Shown piece after piece: positions 1 through 8,861 of a stretch of 58,288 bases of DNA. The DNA comes from Streptomyces sp. GKU 895 (lineage in GTDB: Bacteria; Actinomycetota; Actinomycetes; Streptomycetales; Streptomycetaceae), in contig MWJO01000045.1 of the NCBI GenBank assembly GCA_002027195.1, forward strand, positions 1 through 58,288. The letters run 5' to 3'. Under the pieces are notes generated by a model. That model saw only the letters and a list, made by a program, of their open reading frames with translations. It ran no database searches and was not told the DNA's origin. Position 1 is the stretch's first letter; each line of letters begins with the position of its first letter. The translations under genes and the position numbers were made by a program.

Positions 1-1
1 G

Positions 2-1181
2 CCGCCCAGTTCATGGCCACCTCCGGGCGCGGCATGGTGCAGGCCCGCGCCGCCTCCGAGGTACGCGCCGCCGAACACGACCGCCGCCGAGGAGGCATCC
101 GGTGCCGCCCTCCTCGCCTACGTCGCCGTACGCCTCCTCGGTCTGGTGTTCCTCGCGTTCTGGGCGCACCGGCAGGGCCACGGCGTCTGGCCGGTCCTGG
201 CGACGCAGTGGGACGCGAAGTGGTACCTGGGCATCGCCGCCCACGGCTACGCGCACGAGCTGGGCACCGCGGACGACGCGAACAACCTGGCCTTCTTCCC
301 GCTCTACCCGATGCTGGTGAAGGCGGTCGCGGCCGTCACCCCGGGCAGCCGGGCCACTGTCGGCCTGCTGATCGCCGTCCTCGCCTCGCTCGCCGCGGCC
401 TGGGGGATCTTCGCGGTCGGCGACCGTCTGCACGGCCGCCGCGCCGGCATCCTGCTCACCACCCTCTGGGCGGCCTTCCCGGTGGGCCTCGTGCAGTGGA
501 TGGGCTACACGGAGTCCCTGTTCACGGCATGCGCCGCCTGGGCCCTTTACGCCCTTCTCGCCGACCGCCCGGTCACGGCCGCCTGGCTCGCGGTCCTCGC
601 CGGTCTGACCCGCCCGACCGGCGTCGCGGTCGCCGCCGCGGTGTCGGTGACCTGCCTGCTCGCCCTGCGCCGCGGCTTCTCCGTACGCGTCCTCTCGGCC
701 GCCCTCCTGGCCCCGCTGGGCTGGTGCGGGTACGTCGGCTGGGTGGGCCTGCGGCTGGGTCGCTGGGACGGCTATTTCGCCGTACAGCGGCTGTGGCACA
801 ACGACGTGGACGGCGGCCGCGAGACCCTGCGCCGGTTCCGGGAGCTGCTGGCGCACGACTCGACGCCCGAGCTGTTCCTGGTCCTGGTGACGGTGACGCT
901 GCTGGCGTCGGCGGCGTTGTTCGCGCTGTCGCTCCGAGACCGCCAGCCGCTGCCCCTGCTCCTCTTCACGGGCGTGCTGCTGACGATCGTCCTGGCCAGC
1001 GGCGGCGTCTACTTCCCGCGCGCCCGCTTCCTCCTCCCGGCCTTCCCGCTGCTGCTCCCCCTCGCCCTCCGCCTCCTCCGCCTCCCCGCCCGCTACCGCG
1101 CGCTGGCGCTGACGGGGGCGGTGCTGGGGTCGGCGTACTGGGGGGGCGTACATGGTGCTGGTGTGGCCGAGCGCGCCCTAG
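2..1181 (+). CDS. PIG-V-like mannosyltransferase family membrane protein (5' end cut by window; frameshifted near 3' end)
   Basis: A polytopic membrane protein whose frame is already open at the window edge, so the true start lies upstream. It has many hydrophobic segments, an acidic/aromatic loop WDAKWYLGIAAHGY after the first segment and the motif FFPLYP, which resemble the GPI mannosyltransferase (PIG-V) type glycosyltransferases of actinobacteria. These use polyprenyl-phosphate sugars at the outer membrane face; the substrate here is unknown. The frame is disturbed at a run of seven G (1140-1146): as written it runs on to 2383 through the neighbouring gene, but removing one G gives an ending YMVLVWPSAP and a TAG at 1179-1181, which shares CTAG with the stop of the convergent gene. 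I therefore place the natural end there. The family call rests on overall pattern only. Confidence 0.65.
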
Positions 1182-2834
1182 CGGCCCCGCTCAGGGCATC
1201 CAGTACAGGGCGCCGTCCAGGCGAGCAGCAGGGCCAGCGTGACCGGCCACAGGCGGCGGTCCCGCTCCCGTGCGTCGATCTCGCCGGCCGGCCGGAAAGC
1301 CGGGTCCTTCCACATGGCGGTGATCTCGGCGGCGAGCCGCTCGTGGGGGTGGACGAAGCCGAGTCTCCGCTCCAGCCACCTCCAGCGCAGGCTGAACGCC
1401 TTCCACTCCGCGAACGTGGCCCGCCGGCTGTCGATCCGCAGCTCGCCGCCCTTGCAGCGGACGATCCGGATGTGGTCCCAGGCGACGTGCCGGGTGCGCC
1501 GCACCCCGTTGAACCACAGCCCGGTGCTGTCCGCGGTGATGCGCCAGCCGACCCAGTACGTGAGCAACCAGGCCCCGCAGAGCGCGAGGGCGGCCCCGAA
1601 GCTCCACCGCCACACCCCGGTCTCGCCCCACACGTTCTGGCCGGCCCACAGCACCACCGCCGTGGCGGTGAGCCGGTCGGGCCACCCGGCCCGCCAGCGC
1701 CGCACGGCACCCGGCTTCGGTACCGGGTGGGCCACGACGGCCCGCTTCTCCTTGGCGAGCGCACGGCGTACGGCACCCTCGGACACCGGTCGCACCGGCC
1801 CGGTCGAGCACTCGACGAAGGGCGGCTCGTCCGCGTCCTCGTCGGCGGCGAGGAGCACGACCTCGGCGCCGTCGTAGGGCACCCCGTAGAGAACGGCCTC
1901 CCGCAGCGGCCCGGGAGCGTCGTCGTCGAGCCGGTCGAGAAGGGCCCTCAGCTCCTCCTCGTCGGGCTCTTCACCCTCTTCGCCCTCGCCCTCGTCCTCT
2001 TCGCCCTCGTCCTCTTCGTCGTCGTCATCGAGCTCCATCGTCGATACGACGAACAGCGGCCGCAGCGCGCCCACGTCGTCGGCGGCGAAGACCTCCGTGT
2101 CCACGTCGGCGTTCTCCCGTACCAGCACCCGCAGCACCGGCACCGGCTCCCGGCGCAGCGCGGCGGCCCGGCGGCGGCCCAGCGCGGCGGAGACCAGGAC
2201 GGTCAGGCCGAGGCCGGTCAGGTAGAGCCCGCAGGTCGCGATCCCCTCGCGGTCGACGATGTCGTCCCAGAGCCCCGAGGTGGCGCTCGACGCGACCCCC
2301 GGCCGCCGTCACGACGGAGCCGAACCAGGCCAGCCCCTTGCCGCGGGTCACCGGCCGGTCGGCGTACGGCACCGGCGCGGTGACGCCCCCCGGCCGCCGC
2401 GAGAGCCGCCCTCGTGCTGCCGTTTTCCGGGGCGGCGAGCCCGCACCTCGGCGGTCCGGGCGCAGAGCCCCGGCGAGCACGGCGCAGGCCAGGATGAGCG
2501 TCCACGGTGCCGGCGCCGCCGCCACCATGACGACCACGGCCGGCGCGGCGAAGCGCACGACCTCGGGCCGGACCGCCAGCAGCACCGGCTGGAGCCCGAG
2601 GAACGCGGCGAGCAAGGGCGGCACGTCCCCGTCGGTGACGGCGACCGGCAGCAGCGCGGCGACCGTCCCGAGCACCACCACCGCCATCACGGTCTCGGTC
2701 CGCCGCGGCACGGGCACCCAGCGCGGGGGCAGCGCCTCGGTCCAGCGCCGGGCCTGCTCCCCGCTCCAGGACGGGCAGCGGTCCGGTGGCGCGCTCGTGG
2801 GCAGCGGCGACGGCCGCGAAGGATTCGTACTCAT
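1178..2834 (-). CDS. Conserved actinobacterial membrane protein with acidic linker (frameshifted)
   Basis: Two overlapping reading frames together make one protein of about 551 residues. The first (from the ATG at 2834) has a hydrophobic block at roughly residues 50-110 and reads well to about residue 180. It then breaks at a C5 run (2296-2300 on the plus strand), and removing one base joins it to the second frame, which continues LYLTGLGLTVLVSAALGRRR and on through a very acidic Asp/Glu stretch, two more membrane segments and a PH-like section (ITADSTGLWFNGVRRTRHVAW). The corrected length is a multiple of three. The C-terminal part resembles bacterial PH-domain membrane proteins, like the next gene. 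It converges on the mannosyltransferase-like gene and overlaps it by 4 bp. Function unknown; envelope association is inferred. Confidence 0.6.
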
Positions 2835-2936
2835 CGTCTTCCAGACACTCGGACCACGCCGGTGGTTGCGGTCCTCGGGTCCGGGACGGCCGAGGAACGG
2901 GGCGGATCATGACCCCGGAAGCTGTGAAGGGCCGGG

Positions 2937-3584
2937 TCAGCCGGTGGCGAGCAGGATCGCCAGCAGGACCGCGCCCGCCAGGGCCGGCGCGAGCACCTCG
3001 TACGCCCAGCGCACCGACACCTCGCCCTGCGCGCTCTCGGCCTTCTCCCGGGCCTCCCACAGTTCACGCAGCTCGTCCATGACCTTGTCGGTCTCGGCGC
3101 GCAGCGGACCGTCGGCCGCGTCCTTGGCGTCGGCGACGGAGCCGGTGCCCGGGAAGCCCAGGCCCAGGCCGACCGGGCGGCGCCCGCCGGGCGGGCTGCC
3201 CGCCGCCCGGGCGGTCCGCCGTGCCGCCTTCTTGCGGGCGCGCAGGGACACCGGGATGGCCCAGAGCTGGTACTTGGTGCCGGAGGCGGCGACGACCTCG
3301 TTGGAGTAGCTGGAGCGGAACGCGGCGACCTGGCTCCAGGGCAGCACGATCACGCGGAACGGATTGCGCACGCGCAGCCGGTCCTGGCCCGCGAAGACGG
3401 CCGGGCGCAGGGTGAAGGCGACGACCAGCGGGATCACCAGGATCATCGCGGCGAGCGCCAGCCAGGGGACCCGGCCCGAGCCCTGGACCAGGGCGTCGGT
3501 GCCGAGCCATGCGGTGATGGCGAGCAGCAGCACGCCTCCGGCGATGGCCGCGGGTGAGCGGTAGATCCGGTCCTTGGTCGTCAT
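2937..3584 (-). CDS. PH-domain-containing membrane protein
   Basis: 215 residues starting at the ATG at 3584. Two adjacent membrane segments (about residues 12-32 and 40-60) are followed by a small beta-rich section with LRVRNPFRVIVLPWSQVAAF, the signature of the actinobacterial PH domain (bPH_6-like), and a last hydrophobic helix at the C-terminus. Between them is a charged linker with a likely coiled coil (residues about 160-190). Proteins of this kind are common next to deoC in Streptomyces; their ligand is unknown. It is divergent from deoC, with about 105 bp between the starts, so both promoters must lie in that gap. No catalytic motif is visible. Confidence 0.75.
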   Translation of the reverse strand: MTTKDRIYRSPAAIAGGVLLLAITAWLGTDALVQGSGRVPWLALAAMILVIPLVVAFTLRPAVFAGQDRLRVRNPFRVIVLPWSQVAAFRSSYSNEVVAASGTKYQLWAIPVSLRARKKAARRTARAAGSPPGGRRPVGLGLGFPGTGSVADAKDAADGPLRAETDKVMDELRELWEAREKAESAQGEVSVRWAYEVLAPALAGAVLLAILLATG

Positions 3585-3665
3585 GGGGCCGATTCTGCCC
3601 GACGGGCCGAGGGCGCTCCCACGCGGTGGCGTCCGACGAGACGAGCGTCCGGGGGTGTACAGCCG

Positions 3666-3677
3666 CTACGCGCGTAG
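3666..3677. promoter_or_regulatory. Palindromic operator CTACGCGCGTAG upstream of deoC
   Basis: A perfect 12-bp palindrome lying 13 bp before the deoC GTG start. The identical 12-mer occurs 16 bp before the adenosine deaminase start (15447-15458). The shared position, tight against both start codons, suggests one repressor acting on both nucleoside-catabolism genes. The regulator is not in this window. Confidence 0.6.
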
Positions 3678-3690
3678 ATATGCTCGTGTG

Positions 3691-4656
3691 GTGACCATGC
3701 CCACCACTGCATCTCCCGCACACGCTCTTACGGACGTGACCGCGTCCGACAGCACGCTGCGTCGCTTCCTCCACGGGCTGCCCGGCGTCGACGCGGTCGG
3801 CCTGGAGGCGCGCGCCGCCTCCCTCGGCACCCGTTCCATCAAGACCACCGCGAAGGCGTACGCCATCGACCTCGCCATCTCGATGGTCGACCTGACGACG
3901 CTGGAAGGCGCGGACACCCCGGGCAAGGTCCGGGCGCTCGGCGCCAAGGCGGTCCACCCCGACCCGACCGACCGGACGACCCCCGCGACCGCGGCCGTCT
4001 GCGTCTATCCCGACATGGTGGCCGCCGCCAAGGAGGCCGTCGCGGGCTCGACCGTGAAGGTCGCCTCGGTCGCCACCGCCTTCCCGGCGGGCCGCGCCGC
4101 CCTCTCCGTGAAGCTGGCCGACGTGCGCGACGCCGTCGCGGCCGGTGCGGACGAGATCGACATGGTCATCGACCGCGGGGCGTTCCTCGCGGGCGACTAC
4201 CTGAAGGTGTACGACGAGATCGTCGCCGTGAAGGAGGCCTGCGGGACCAGCGCCCGCCTGAAGGTCATCTTCGAGACCGGCGAGCTGTCGACGTACGACA
4301 ACATCCGGCGGGCGAGCTGGCTCGGCATGCTGGCGGGCGCGGACTTCATCAAGACGTCCACCGGCAAGGTCGCCGTCAACGCCACCCCCGCCAACACCCT
4401 GTTGATGCTGGAGGCCGTACGGGACTTCCGTGCCGCCACCGGCGTCCAGATCGGCGTCAAGCCGGCCGGCGGGATCAGGACGACGAAGGACGCGATCAAG
4501 TTCCTGGTCCTGGTCAACGAGACGGTGGGCGAGGACTGGCTGGACAACCACTGGTTCCGCTTCGGCGCCTCCTCGCTCCTGAACGACCTGCTGATGCAGC
4601 GTCAGAAGCTGGCCACCGGCCGCTACTCCGGCCCCGACTACGTGACGGTGGACTGA
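3691..4656 (+). CDS. deoC: Deoxyribose-phosphate aldolase
   Basis: Cleaves 2-deoxy-D-ribose 5-phosphate to glyceraldehyde 3-phosphate and acetaldehyde, the last step of deoxynucleoside breakdown, in the cytoplasm. The protein carries the class I aldolase signature: ADFIKTSTGKVAVNATP contains the Schiff-base lysine, and DEIDMVIDRG and VGVKPAGGIRT-like segments (VQIGVKPAGGIRTTKDA) supply the barrel-end residues. About 321 residues from the GTG at 3691; an ATG two codons later (3697) is an equally possible start. No clear ribosome site is present, so a leaderless or near-leaderless transcript is possible. It is followed after 5 bp by an aldehyde dehydrogenase, which would suit disposal of the acetaldehyde product. 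Likely controlled through the palindrome just upstream. Confidence 0.95.
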   Translation: MTMPTTASPAHALTDVTASDSTLRRFLHGLPGVDAVGLEARAASLGTRSIKTTAKAYAIDLAISMVDLTTLEGADTPGKVRALGAKAVHPDPTDRTTPATAAVCVYPDMVAAAKEAVAGSTVKVASVATAFPAGRAALSVKLADVRDAVAAGADEIDMVIDRGAFLAGDYLKVYDEIVAVKEACGTSARLKVIFETGELSTYDNIRRASWLGMLAGADFIKTSTGKVAVNATPANTLLMLEAVRDFRAATGVQIGVKPAGGIRTTKDAIKFLVLVNETVGEDWLDNHWFRFGASSLLNDLLMQRQKLATGRYSGPDYVTVD

Positions 4657-4661
4657 TCCCC

Positions 4662-6098
4662 ATGGCATCTGCATTCGAGTACGCCCCGGCGCCGGAGTCC
4701 CGCGCGGTCGTCGACATCGCGCCCTCCTACGGCCTGTTCATCGACGGCGAGTTCACCGAAGCCGCCGACGGCAAGGTCTTCAAGACGGTCTCGCCGTCCT
4801 CCGAGGAGGTGCTGTCCGAGATCGCCCAGGCGGGCGAGGCGGACGTCGACCGCGCGGTGGCGGCCGCCCGCAAGGCCTTCGAGAAGTGGTCGGCGCTGCC
4901 CGGCTCCGAGCGCGCCAAGTACCTGTTCCGCATCGCCCGGATCATCCAGGAGCGCAGCCGTGAGCTGGCCGTCCTGGAGACCCTGGACAACGGCAAGCCC
5001 ATCAAGGAGACCCGCGACGCCGACCTCCCCCTGGTCGCCGCGCACTTCTTCTACTACGCGGGCTGGGCCGACAAGCTCGACCACGCCGGCTTCGGCGCGA
5101 ACCCGCGCCCCCTCGGCGTCGCGGGCCAGGTCATCCCGTGGAACTTCCCCCTGCTGATGCTGGCGTGGAAGATCGCCCCGGCGCTGGCGACGGGCAACAC
5201 GGTCGTCCTCAAGCCCGCCGAGACAACGCCGTTGAGCGCTCTCTTCTTCGCGGACATCTGCCGCCAGGCGGGCCTGCCCAAGGGCGTCGTCAACATCCTT
5301 CCGGGATACGGCGACACGGGCGCCGCGCTGGTGGCCCACCCCGACGTCAACAAGGTCGCCTTCACCGGCTCCACGGCCGTCGGCAAGCAGATCGCCCGCA
5401 CGGTCGCGGGCACCCGCAAGAAGCTGACCCTCGAACTGGGCGGCAAGGGCGCCAACATCGTCTTCGACGACGCCCCGATCGACCAGGCCGTCGAGGGCAT
5501 CGTCAACGGCATCTTCTTCAACCAGGGCCAGGTGTGCTGCGCGGGCAGCCGGCTCCTCGTCCAGGAGTCGATCCAGGACGAGCTGCTGGACTCCCTCAAG
5601 CGCCGCCTGTCCACCCTGCGCCTCGGCGACCCGCTGGACAAGAACACGGACATCGGCGCGATCAACTCCGAGGAGCAGCTGACCCGGATCACCTCGCTCG
5701 TCGAGCAGGGCGAGGCGGAGGGCGCCGAGCGCTGGTCGCCGGTGTGTGAACTCCCCACCTCCGGCTACTGGTTCGCCCCGACGCTCTTCACGAACGTCAC
5801 CCAGGCGCACACCATCGCGCGGGACGAGATCTTCGGCCCGGTGCTGTCGGTGCTGACCTTCCGTACACCGGACGAGGCCGTCGCCAAGGCCAACAACAGC
5901 CAGTACGGCCTGTCGGCGGGCATCTGGACGGAGAAGGGCTCGCGCATCCTCGCCGTCGCGAACAAGCTGCGCGCGGGCGTCATCTGGTCCAACACGTTCA
6001 ACAAGTTCGACCCGACCTCGCCGTTCGGCGGTTACAAGGAGTCGGGCTTCGGCCGCGAGGGCGGTCGGCACGGCCTGGAGGCGTACCTCGATGTCTGA
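4662..6098 (+). CDS. NAD(P)-dependent aldehyde dehydrogenase
   Basis: A full-length 478-residue aldehyde dehydrogenase. Visible family features are the cofactor-binding stretch PWNFPLLMLAWKIAPALATGNTVVLKPAE (shown only in outline: PWNFP at about residue 164), the nucleotide loop FTGSTAVGK, the general-base glutamate in LELGGKGANI and the catalytic cysteine in NQGQVCCAGSRL at about residue 290. It oxidises an aldehyde to its acid; given the position directly behind deoC, acetaldehyde from deoxyribose breakdown is the most reasonable substrate, though this is inferred. The start ATG at 4662 lies 5 bp after the deoC stop and its 3' end overlaps the next gene by 8 bp, so deoC and the two dehydrogenase-like genes form one transcription unit. 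Confidence 0.93.
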   Translation: MASAFEYAPAPESRAVVDIAPSYGLFIDGEFTEAADGKVFKTVSPSSEEVLSEIAQAGEADVDRAVAAARKAFEKWSALPGSERAKYLFRIARIIQERSRELAVLETLDNGKPIKETRDADLPLVAAHFFYYAGWADKLDHAGFGANPRPLGVAGQVIPWNFPLLMLAWKIAPALATGNTVVLKPAETTPLSALFFADICRQAGLPKGVVNILPGYGDTGAALVAHPDVNKVAFTGSTAVGKQIARTVAGTRKKLTLELGGKGANIVFDDAPIDQAVEGIVNGIFFNQGQVCCAGSRLLVQESIQDELLDSLKRRLSTLRLGDPLDKNTDIGAINSEEQLTRITSLVEQGEAEGAERWSPVCELPTSGYWFAPTLFTNVTQAHTIARDEIFGPVLSVLTFRTPDEAVAKANNSQYGLSAGIWTEKGSRILAVANKLRAGVIWSNTFNKFDPTSPFGGYKESGFGREGGRHGLEAYLDV

Positions 6099-6981
6099 CC
6101 GTTTGAGTGTCTTCAAGACCTACAAGCTGTACGTCGGCGGGAAGTTCCCGCGTTCCGAGAGCGGCCGGGTGTACGAGGTGACGGACTCCAAGGGCAACTG
6201 GCTGGCGAACGCACCGCTTTCGTCCCGCAAGGACGCCCGGGACGCGGTGGTCGCCGCGCGCAAGGCGTTCGGCGGCTGGGCGGGCGCGACGGCGTACAAC
6301 CGCGGCCAGATCCTGTACCGCATCGCGGAGATGCTGGAGGGCCGCAAGGCGCAGTTCGTGCGCGAAGTGGCCGACGCGGAGGGCCTGTCCAAGTCCAAGG
6401 CGGCCGACCAGGTCGACGCGGCGATCGACCGCTGGGTCTGGTACGCGGGCTGGACCGACAAGATCGCCCAGGTGATCGGCGGCGCGAACCCGGTGGCGGG
6501 CCCGTACTTCAACCTGTCGTCGCCCGAACCGACGGGTGTCGTCGTGGTCCTGGCCCCGCAGGAGTCGTCGTTCCTGGGCCTGGTCTCGGTCGTCGCCCCG
6601 GTGATCGCGACCGGCAACACGGCGATCGTGATCGCCTCCGAGACGTCCCCGCTCCCCGCCCTCTCCCTCGGCGAGGTCCTGGCCACCTCGGATCTCCCCG
6701 GCGGTGTCGTCAACGTCCTGTCCGGCCGTACGGCGGAGATCGCGACGCCGCTGGCGGCGCACCAGGACGTCAACGCGATCGATCTCGCCGGCGCCGGCCA
6801 TGACGAGGGCCTGGCGAAGGAGCTGGAGATCGCGGCGGCGGACAACCTGAAGCGGGTTCTCCGTCCACAGCCTGTGGATTATTCGGCGACGCCGGGCATC
6901 GACCGCATGACGGCGTTCCTGGAGACGAAGACGGTCTGGCACCCGACGGGGTCGCTGGGCGCGTCGGGTTCGTCGTACTGA
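6091..6981 (+). CDS. Aldehyde dehydrogenase-like protein lacking the catalytic cysteine
   Basis: 296 residues, clearly homologous to the N-terminal half of aldehyde dehydrogenases (YVGGKFPRSESGR, VAARKAFGGWAGATAYNRGQ, VIATGNTAIVIASETSPLP, GVVNVLSGRT). It contains no cysteine at all and does not reach the usual catalytic Cys/Glu domain; instead it ends with a short unrelated tail. Starts at the ATG overlapping the previous gene's end by 8 bp, implying translational coupling. The gene is not obviously broken (no internal stop, ends cleanly), so it is best read as a non-catalytic partner or regulatory subunit of the dehydrogenase encoded just before it. That role is an inference. Genes of this short form next to a complete dehydrogenase seem usual at this locus in Streptomyces, from memory. 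Confidence 0.85.
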   Translation: MSDRLSVFKTYKLYVGGKFPRSESGRVYEVTDSKGNWLANAPLSSRKDARDAVVAARKAFGGWAGATAYNRGQILYRIAEMLEGRKAQFVREVADAEGLSKSKAADQVDAAIDRWVWYAGWTDKIAQVIGGANPVAGPYFNLSSPEPTGVVVVLAPQESSFLGLVSVVAPVIATGNTAIVIASETSPLPALSLGEVLATSDLPGGVVNVLSGRTAEIATPLAAHQDVNAIDLAGAGHDEGLAKELEIAAADNLKRVLRPQPVDYSATPGIDRMTAFLETKTVWHPTGSLGASGSSY

Positions 6982-7030
6982 CGGCGCACTGAAGGCCTTC
7001 TCAGGGCCTTCCGAGACGCCTTCCGAGACC

Positions 7031-7074
7031 GGAGAGCCGCGCCTCCCTCCGTCCGGGGGGAGACGCGGCTCTCC
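7031..7074. terminator. Bidirectional hairpin terminator
   Basis: GGAGAGCCGCG at the left arm pairs with CGCGGCTCTCC at the right arm, with a partly paired pyrimidine-rich loop. It sits between the converging dehydrogenase operon and the small secreted-protein gene and can serve both. No long T-run, as usual in Streptomyces. Confidence 0.75.
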
Positions 7075-7093
7075 GCTGCGCCCAGGGGTGGTC

Positions 7094-7504
7094 TCAGCCG
7101 TTGCCGAGCAGGCTCGTGACCTGTCCGACCACCGGCATGCTCCCGATGGACTGGGCCTGCGCCACCGGTGCCGTGAGCATCTGCGAGGTCAGGGGCTGGA
7201 AGTCGGCCACCTGGGTGCCGAGGCCGTTGTCGAGCGGGTCGACGCCCGTGCCCGCGAGGGGGTTGGGCTTGAGGCCGGCGACCGGGCCGGTGACGTAGCC
7301 GACCGTGCCGGTGAGGGCCTGGAGGCCGGCCTGCGGGTCGATCTGCCCCAGGGAGGTGGGGCGGGTGCGGACCAGCTCGTCGACGACCGGCTGGGTGTCC
7401 GCGGCGGCCGACGCCGCGCCCGCGCCCAGGGCCACGCCCGCGGTCGCGAGGGCGGCCAGCGCGCGCTGGGCGGTGGGGGTGGAGGAAGACGCGTGTCGGG
7501 CCAT
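7094..7504 (-). CDS. Small secreted protein of unknown function
   Basis: 136 residues from the ATG at 7504 (a GTG at 7516 in the same frame is an alternative). The N-terminus has basic residues, a hydrophobic stretch ALAALATAGVALGAGAASAAA and a likely signal-peptidase site after ASAAA. The mature part is short, polar and rich in Gly, Pro, Leu and Thr, without cysteines or a catalytic motif. It resembles in composition the protein at 13766-14125, and both are of a type often mislabelled 'ATP-binding protein' in Streptomyces genomes; no nucleotide-binding motif is visible. Divergent from the uridine-kinase-like gene and closed by the hairpin at 7031-7074. Confidence 0.75.
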   Translation of the reverse strand: MARHASSSTPTAQRALAALATAGVALGAGAASAAADTQPVVDELVRTRPTSLGQIDPQAGLQALTGTVGYVTGPVAGLKPNPLAGTGVDPLDNGLGTQVADFQPLTSQMLTAPVAQAQSIGSMPVVGQVTSLLGNG

Positions 7505-7633
7505 TGCTGCTGCCACCTTCGACTTGCACAGGGTAATCAGGTCGACACGAAGGGTAGTTGACGTGTGACGCGCGCTTCAAAGCCGACCCGCGGGGTCGTT
7601 GAACAGCAGGTGAATGCCTCACACTGGTGTCCC

Positions 7634-8272
7634 GTGAGTTCCCCTTCGTCCATACCTGCGCGCGTCGTGCTGCTGTGCGGCCCCTCCGGCTCCGGCAAGT
7701 CCCTTCTCGCGGCCCGCTCCGGCCTCCCGGTGCTGCGCCTCGACGACTTCTACAAGGAAGGCGACGACCCGACGCTGCCGCTGGTGGCGGGGAGTTCCGA
7801 CATCGACTGGGACCACCCCGACTCGTGGGACGCGGACGCGGCGGTCGCCGCGCTCACCGAGCTGTGCCGCACCGGCCGTACGGACGTCCCTCAGTACGAC
7901 ATCTCACTCAGCGCCATCACGGGCAAGGAGACCGTCGACATCGGCCGGACCCCGTTGTTCATCGCGGAGGGCATCTTCGCCGCCGAGATCGTCACCCGCT
8001 GCCGGGAGATCGGCGTCCTCGCCGACGCGCTGTGTCTGAGCCGCGGCCCGGTGCAGACGTTCCGCCGGCGCTTCCTGCGCGACCTCAAGGAGGGCCGCAA
8101 GTCGGTGCCGTTCCTGCTGCGCCGGGGCTGGCGGCTGATGCGCCTGGAGCGCACGATCATCGCCCGCCAGACGGCACTGGGCGCCCACGCCTGCGACAAG
8201 GACGAGGCGCTGGGCCGGCTGGCGGCGGCAGCGGCGGGACGCCGTCCGGCGGCTTCGACGCAGGCGGGCTGA
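7634..8272 (+). CDS. Uridine kinase-like P-loop protein
   Basis: 212 residues from GTG 7634; an in-frame GTG at 7610 would add eight residues and neither has a strong ribosome site. The N-terminus carries a textbook P-loop, LLCGPSGSGKSLLA (residues about 12-25), followed by LRLDDFYKEGDD, the DDFY motif of uridine kinases/phosphoribulokinases, and DWDHPDSWD, which corresponds to the 'NFDHP' substrate region. Members phosphorylate uridine/cytidine with NTP in pyrimidine salvage; exact substrate is unproven here. Lies divergently from the small secreted protein and 31 bp before a lipoprotein gene. The position next to deoC and add fits a nucleoside-metabolism neighbourhood. Confidence 0.85.
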   Translation: MSSPSSIPARVVLLCGPSGSGKSLLAARSGLPVLRLDDFYKEGDDPTLPLVAGSSDIDWDHPDSWDADAAVAALTELCRTGRTDVPQYDISLSAITGKETVDIGRTPLFIAEGIFAAEIVTRCREIGVLADALCLSRGPVQTFRRRFLRDLKEGRKSVPFLLRRGWRLMRLERTIIARQTALGAHACDKDEALGRLAAAAAGRRPAASTQAG

Positions 8273-8303
8273 ACGTCTCCGGCGCCGCCGCCGTCGTAGC
8301 ACC

Positions 8304-8636
8304 ATGACGACGATCAGATGCGGCGCGATGCTGATGACGGCCGCGATGCTGGCCCTGGCCGGATGCACGGAGTCGGACGGCGGCTCGGCCTCCTGCGCGG
8401 GACTGGTGACCTACGACAGCCGCGGCTATCTGCCCACCGAGAAGTCCGTGTTCGAGGTCGGCGAGCGGCTCGGCACCGCCACGATCGAGGAGTGCGACGA
8501 CACCCCGGACGACTCCGGAGACGGCATCCCCGAGAGCAGGACCGGCGCCTACCGCATCAAGGGGGTCAACCCGGCCGAGGGCATCGCGGTCGGGGACGGT
8601 CCCGCCGACGCGGCTCCCATGGCGGTCCACCGCTGA
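8304..8636 (+). CDS. Small lipoprotein (DUF6281-like)
   Basis: 110 residues. The N-terminus is a lipoprotein signal: MTTIRCGAMLMTAAMLA followed by the lipobox LAGC with the acylated cysteine at about residue 21. The mature part (ASCAGLVTYDSRGYLPTE, VGERLGTATIEECDDT, YRIKGVNPAEGIAVG) resembles the short DUF6281 lipoproteins of Streptomyces, recalled from memory. Function unknown; it would sit on the outer face of the membrane. Preceded by the kinase-like gene by 31 bp and followed by a strong hairpin, so the two may share a transcript. Confidence 0.78.
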   Translation: MTTIRCGAMLMTAAMLALAGCTESDGGSASCAGLVTYDSRGYLPTEKSVFEVGERLGTATIEECDDTPDDSGDGIPESRTGAYRIKGVNPAEGIAVGDGPADAAPMAVHR

Positions 8637-8663
8637 CCGCGCACGAAACACGCGCACAAAAAA

Positions 8664-8698
8664 CGGGGCTGGACGGACCCCCCGGCCCTCCAGCCCCG
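8664..8698. terminator. Hairpin terminator after the lipoprotein gene
   Basis: CGGGGCTGGA (8664-8673) pairs perfectly with TCCAGCCCCG (8689-8698), preceded by a run of A and followed by CTTTC. It separates the lipoprotein gene from the converging sigQ. Confidence 0.85.
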
Positions 8699-8700
8699 CT

Positions 8701-8857
8701 TTCCCCCGTGTTCCCCCGTGGTGCTTCCCCCGTGAAACCCCCCGGTTACTGCTCCCCCGTACTGCCGCGCCACCGTTACCGCTCCCCCGTGATGGCGCTT
8801 CCCCCGTGATGGTGCATCCACCGTGATGGTGCATCCACCGTGGTGGTGCTCCCCCCA
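8701..8857. repeat. Cluster of CCCCCGTG / CATCCACCGTG short repeats
   Basis: Imperfect tandem copies of TTCCCCCGTG at 8701, 8711 and nearby, then GCTCCCCCGTGATGGCGC, then GATGGTGCATCCACCGTG twice. The stretch lies between the lipoprotein terminator and the sigQ stop and codes for nothing recognisable. The same CCCCCGTG word recurs twice at 9424-9445 inside the sigQ 5' region. Possible low-complexity expansion; role unknown. Confidence 0.6.
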
Positions 8858-8861
8858 ACCC

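Noticed and set aside
146..2383. A single 745-residue reading frame across the mannosyltransferase-like gene and beyond
   Set aside because: After 1140 it runs antisense through the neighbouring gene. A one-base correction gives a proper stop at 1179-1181 that abuts the convergent stop, so the extension is an artefact.
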